Source of the DNA: Sporothrix humicola
Taxonomy: Eukaryota; Ascomycota; Sordariomycetes; Ophiostomatales; Ophiostomataceae
Direction: 5' to 3'
Assembly: GCA_021396245.1 (NCBI GenBank)
Contig: WNYE01000087.1
Location: 62,001-126,000, forward strand
DNA: 64,000 nucleotides
Position 1 is the first letter of the stretch, and every line of letters begins with the position of its first letter. The notes below the pieces were generated by a model, which was not told where the DNA came from, did no database searches, and saw only the letters and a program-made list of their open reading frames with translations. Below are positions 59,553 to 64,000 of the stretch, piece after piece. Both the position numbers and the translations under genes were made by a program.

Positions 59553-61510
59553 ATGCCGTCACCACTCTACTGGCGCGGCCCGTCTGGCACCCGGCCACTG
59601 CGTCTAGACCTGTCGTGCAGGGCGGCAGCGCAAGCTGTCCGAGCTCCGTTTCGCACCAACCGCCACCCCCTCTACCCCAGCAATCAGAATCGGGGCAATG
59701 AGAGCCAAAACAATCAAAAACAAAGCACCCGAGACTACAGCTGTTCCAGCGCAGCCAACCAGAGCAGCTGTCGTTCGTATTACAGCCACCAACACAAAAA
59801 TAGACAACAACACCGCCAACACCACTACGACTTTAGCCAGGGACTGAGGCCACATCAACCACATCGATCGTCGCAACGCCGCGTGTACCAGACGTCGTCA
59901 TCAATCGCAGTCCCTGTAATATTTCCTTCGACAGCTACAACTAACTTTTCATTAAGGTCGCGTGCCAGTCGACCTCCACTTTCGTCGTCCGACCTGCCAG
60001 CGTCGAATCTACAAAATTCGTCAAGCTCTCCGTCCTTTTCCTTTTCCACGTTCTCTCGCCCGTCCTCGTCCTCCTCATCTTCATCCAATTCAACATCTCT
60101 GCCATCAGCACACTTTACACCCTCCTTTTCTCGAAAACAGCGGCGCAAATTCGCCCGCTTACTACCAGCCCTGATGGCTATCCAGGCGCGCTCAAAAAGC
60201 GACAACTCAAAGGCGTCCAAATCCAACGACGACGGCCACGATCACGAGCACGATCATAACCACGACCATGCACACTCCCACGGCCTCTTTGGTGGCCACC
60301 ACCATCACCACGACAATGCCTACCTCACGTCCCAAAACAAGAACGACGCGGGCGTCCGCATCACGCGAATTGGCCTCTACTGCAATCTGGGCATGGCCCT
60401 GGCCAAGGGCGCGGGCGGCTACTACTTCAACTCGCAGTCCATGATCGCCGACGCCTGGCATAGTTTGACGGATTTGGCGTCGGACTTTTTGACGCTTGCC
60501 ACGGTCTCGTGGAGCTTGCGGCCTCCCACAGACAAGTTCCCTACGGGATTCGGCAAGGTGGAGAGCCTGGGCTCGCTGGGCGTGTCAGGCATGCTGCTGG
60601 GCGGCGGAATCTTCATGTGTATCAGCAGTCTTCAGATCCTGCACGCGCACTTCTTCTTGGACGCGGCAGCTGCAGCAGAAGTGATGGCTCATGGCCACGG
60701 CCACAGCCACAGCCATTCCCATGGACACGATGGCCCCAGCCTGCACGCAGCCTGGCTGGCACTGGGCACCGTTCTCGTCAAGGAATGGCTCTACCGAGCG
60801 AGTAAGTCACCTGAGATCGCGGCCTTTTCTTCTTTTCTGTTTTCGACACGAACTGACCATCTTTCCCTCCAGCTATGAAAGTCGCTCGTGAACGCAAATC
60901 GTCGGTCCTCGCATCCAACGCCGTGCACCATCGCGTCGACAGTATGACGGGCATTGTGACTCTCCTCGCAATTCTCGGTGCCAATCTGATCCACGACGCG
61001 TCGTGGCTCGACCCTGTGGGCGGTCTCTTTATCTCGCTGCTGGTCATCCGCGCCGGCTGGGAAAACACTGCCGCCGCACTCTACGAACTGGCTGACCGCA
61101 GCATCGACGACGACGTGAAGCGGTCCGTGCGCAAGAGTGTCACAAAGGCACTCGATGAGGGCGTGCTTCTCGCCAATGGCCAGCAGCACATGACTGAACT
61201 GCGCGAAGTTTCGGGTGTCAAGTCGGGCCAGAACTACCTCGTGGATCTGGAGCTGGCAGTGCCGGGCGACTGGACGGTCGAGGATGTTCGGACGGTTGAG
61301 GATGCCGTGCGCAAACAGGTGGGCGGCTCGGTCCGCGGCGTGCGGCGCGTCCACGTGCGGTTTGTGAAACTGGATGAGACAATTGAGAAGTTTGACGAGT
61401 TTATCTCGGGCGAGATCAGCCCGCGGTCAAGCCCCGAACCGGAAGACGGCGACCACGACCACGATCACGACCACGGCCACAGCCATGGCGGAAAGGATCA
61501 CAAGCACTGA
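59553..61510 (+). CDS. MMT1: Mitochondrial cation-diffusion-facilitator metal transporter, Mmt1/Mmt2-like (628 aa, 2 exons)
   Basis: Exons are 59553-60801 and 60873-61510, with a 71-nt intron (branch AACTGAC); the join reads LYRA-TMKVARERK. The start is the first in-frame ATG. The first 210 residues are rich in Arg, Ser, Gln and His and almost free of Asp and Glu, consistent with a long mitochondrial presequence; a shorter form could start at Met60175 (MAIQARSK). The CDF membrane domain (about 270-490) has the metal sites SMIADAWHSLTD and AVHHRVDS, each with the HxxxD pair, and a C-terminal cytoplasmic-type domain follows. Three His-rich segments stand out: about 225-253 (HDHEHDHNHDHAHSH, HHHHH), about 381-395 (HGHGHSHSHSHGH) and the C-terminal tail (DHDHDHDHGHSH). 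Yeast Mmt1/2 move iron across the mitochondrial inner membrane; Zn2+ or Mn2+ transport is an alternative. Confidence 0.92.
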
Positions 61511-62448
61511 TCGTCCGTGCCGAGTGATGTTCTGCTCGAGCCAACTATCTTACACCAATTAGGTGAAGAGCAAGAACTTTTATTTAGGATGGGTCTCTAT
61601 GCCAGTATATATTACAGTGGAAATGAGACGAAGAAAAACAAATCATTATGAGCGCGCTCAAATTCTCCAAAGGTCCCGACCATATTTACATGCATATATC
61701 AGTGATTATGTCCTGCATTAATTCCCCGTATTAATACCTGATAAAGGATGGGGTCGCGACCGTCAATCACCGCACCTGCCGACATGCAGCCAAGTCCAGG
61801 CCCAAATCCCAGAAAATGCGCTACGGGCGGGAAGACGCTACTGTGTTGGCGGGTGTAGACGGCAGTTTAGGCTAAATGGAAGGAGCGAGTCGTCGCGGGT
61901 GGAAGCGATGAGACAGTCGAGGAGGGACGAGAAGGAGCGATGGCAGACGAGGCTGCCGCCACAGCCCCTCCAAAAATGGGAATTCCGACAAAATAGCGCC
62001 CAATTAGAAGCTCGCCGACAAACACCTCTTACAGCGCCGCCCTGCCACGGACCTCGACGGGCAGTAAGAACCGTCAAAGCTGTCGTTTTAGCGGCACGCT
62101 TGCGATCATCGGACCATTGTTGGGGGGCGTTGTGCCCCTGTTTTTTTTTTCTCTGGTTTCTCTATTTTTGCCCTTGGGGGAAGCTATTTTACTGTATTAG
62201 GAGAATTGGGGGATCGCTACCATTTTCGCGGGATATACAGACTCTCGTGGGATGAAAGAGAAAGCTCCCCGGTCCAACCTTGTTAAATTATTTTTCTTTC
62301 TCTGACAACAAAAGATACATTTTTGACTCTCGATTTCTCACATTCATTTTGTACTTGTTGCACTTAGTTACACAAGCGGCTGCTCCTTCCCTCGATACAA
62401 TACCTACCCCTCCTCGCACCTTCCGTGCCTCACGTTGACATCATCGCC
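61511..62448. promoter_or_regulatory. Intergenic: promoter of the xylulokinase gene
   Basis: 938 bp between two + strand genes: the 3' flank of the CDF gene, then the xylulokinase promoter. One match to the CreA/CRE-1 carbon-repressor consensus (SYGGRG, read on the minus strand) occurs at 62267-62272, about 180 bp before the start codon. A single 6-bp match is weak evidence. No gene was seen. Confidence 0.45.
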
Positions 62449-64000
62449 ATGGCGGCAGCTACGTCCCAGGGCCCTCTGTACCTGGGCTTCGATCTTTCGA
62501 CCCAACAGCTCAAGGGTAAGTTGCACTAACAGAAAGATGTTCTGCCCCATCCTTTGGTTTCTTTTTGTGCGTTTCCGTCGTACTAACGCCCCCAGCCATC
62601 GTCGTCGCCTCCGACCTCACAATTGTCGCCCAGACCAAGGTCGACTTCGATGCCGACTTTGGCAAGAAGTATGGTCTGACCAAGGGCGTTCTCGTCAACG
62701 ACGACGAGGGCGAGGTCTATGCGCCTGTGGCTATGTTCCTCGAGGCCATTGACCTCGTCTTCAAGCGCCTGCACGACCTCAGCAACGGGCCCGACGTTCT
62801 CTCGCGCATCCGCGCCATCAGTGGTTCCTGCCAGCAGCACGGCAGCGTCTACTGGTCCGCGGCCGCCGCCAAGCAGCTGGCTGCTCTCCAATCGAACAAT
62901 GCCCCGACCACTTCCACCGACTCCGCCCTCGCCGACCACCTAGCCGAGTCCTTCTCGCGGCCGTGGGCGCCCAACTGGCAGGACCACAGTACGCAGGACG
63001 AGTGTGACCAGTTCGACGCTCGTCTGGCCGAAACCGACTCGAAAGAAGATGGCCCCCACCGTCTGGCCCAGGTCACGGGCAGCGCCGCACACCACCGCTT
63101 CACGGGCACGCAGATTATGCGCATCCGCCGCAAGTGGCCCGACGTGTACGCCAAGACAGCGCACATCTCACTGGTCTCGTCCTTTGTGGCCTCTGTTCTT
63201 CTTGGTGAGCTGGCAGCTATGGATATCAGCGACGTTTGCGGCATGGATCTCTGGGACATCCCCAACCAGCAGTGGTCGGAGCCTCTACTAGAGCTAGCGG
63301 CCGGCAACGGCGCGAGCGGCGCGGCTGATCTGCGCAAGAAGCTCGGCGAGGTGCGCATTGATGGCGGTGGCAGCATGGGCAGCATTGCGTCGTACTTTGT
63401 GCAGCGGTACGGCGTGTCGGCTGATGCCCAGATTGCGCCCTTCACGGGCGACAACCCGGCGACGATCCTGGCGCTGCCGCTGCGCCCGCTCGACGCGATT
63501 GTCAGCCTGGGCACGTCGACGACGTTCCTGATGGTCACACCGCACTACAAGCCAGACCCCAGCTACCACTTCTTCAACCACCCGACGACCAAGGGCCAGT
63601 ACATGTTCATGCTGTGCTACAAGAACGGCGGCCTGGCGCGCGAAAAGGTGCGCGACGCACTGCCTCCTGCGCCCGCTGGCGGCGACCAGTGGGCCAACTT
63701 CAACAAGGCCGTTTTGGACACGCCCGTTCTGGGCCAGACGAGCGACAGCGACAAGGCCAAGCTCGGCCTCTACTTTTACATCAACGAGATCGTGCCCAAC
63801 ATCCCTGCAGGCACGTGGCGGTACACTTGTAACCCTGCCGACGGCAGCGACCTTGCACCCGCAGCCAGCTCCGAGACTTCGGACGTGCAGGACGCGCGCT
63901 TGATTGTCGAGTCGCAGGCCCTGTCGATGCGTCTGCGCTCGCAGCCGCTCGTGCACGATCAGCCTGGCGAGACTGACAACCACCCGCGTCTTCCGGCCCA
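62449..64000 (+). CDS. XKS1: D-xylulokinase, FGGY carbohydrate kinase (3' partial, 491 residues visible)
   Basis: Phosphorylates D-xylulose to D-xylulose 5-phosphate, feeding xylose and arabinose catabolism into the pentose phosphate pathway in the cytosol. Exon 1 is 62449-62515 and exon 2 starts at 62596 and runs open to the window end. The 80-nt intron has a perfect TACTAAC branch site and joins as STQQLK-AIVVASDL. Motifs: YLGFDLSTQQLK (N-terminal phosphate-binding segment), SGSCQQHGSVYW (sugar pocket), VTGSAAHHRFTG, and the catalytic base Asp308 in FTGDNPATI; VSLGTSTTFLM follows. Eukaryotic xylulokinases are about 570-600 residues, so roughly 80-100 C-terminal residues lie beyond the window. 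The small first exon ending just after the phosphate-binding motif is supported by phase and by sequence continuity. Confidence 0.95.

Overview
The window is nuclear DNA of a filamentous ascomycete. The evidence is short spliceosomal introns (56-119 nt, GT...AG, with TACTAAC- or CTGAC-type branch sites), fungal-only families (VIB-1/XprG-type Ndt80 factor, APSES factor, Zn2Cys6 factor) and CT-rich leaders. Protein similarity recalled from family knowledge points to Sordariomycetes, possibly Ophiostomatales (Sporothrix/Ophiostoma); that rank is inference. No transposon, CRISPR array, virus, plasmid or secondary-metabolite cluster was recognised.

Layout. 1-1503 (+): 3' part of a vib-1/xprG-like gene. 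3302-3400 (-): intron-containing tRNA-Gln(CUG). 4255-9591 (-): DNA topoisomerase II. 9592-16573: a 7 kb gap without a recognisable gene. 16574-18796 (+): Xbp1/RgdA-like APSES transcription factor. 19173-20540 (-): Cns1/TTC4-type TPR co-chaperone. 21125-22897 (-): MFS transporter. 22898-26418: gap. 26419-27446 (-): inositol monophosphatase. 28205-29040 (-): single-pass membrane protein of unknown function. 30450-31310 (-): Rab5-type GTPase. 32374-34558 (+): Kri1 ribosome-biogenesis factor. 35109-38875 (-): large polyQ Zn2Cys6 regulator. 38876-48187: a 9.3 kb gap. 48188-55196 (-): separase. 55849-56526 (+): small mitochondrial membrane protein (DUF5321-like). 56588-57874 (-): SIRT4-type sirtuin. 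59553-61510 (+): Mmt1/2-like mitochondrial CDF metal transporter. 62449 to the window end (+): xylulokinase, 3' end missing.

How the genes relate. Most are unlinked housekeeping genes: chromosome mechanics (TOP2, separase), ribosome assembly (Kri1), chaperoning (Cns1) and endosome traffic (Rab5). Three neighbours at 55.8-61.5 kb (DUF5321-like, sirtuin, CDF transporter) are all predicted mitochondrial; the first two are convergent, with 61 nt between their stop codons. The two complete transcription-factor genes each have one of the two longest gene-free stretches upstream, which suggests large promoters, long leaders or non-coding transcripts. I found no clear new multi-gene system. The best leads are those two upstream regions, an APSES intron that stays in frame if retained, and the mitochondrial trio. 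Exon boundaries were set by hand from splice consensus, reading phase and protein continuity, and have no transcript support.
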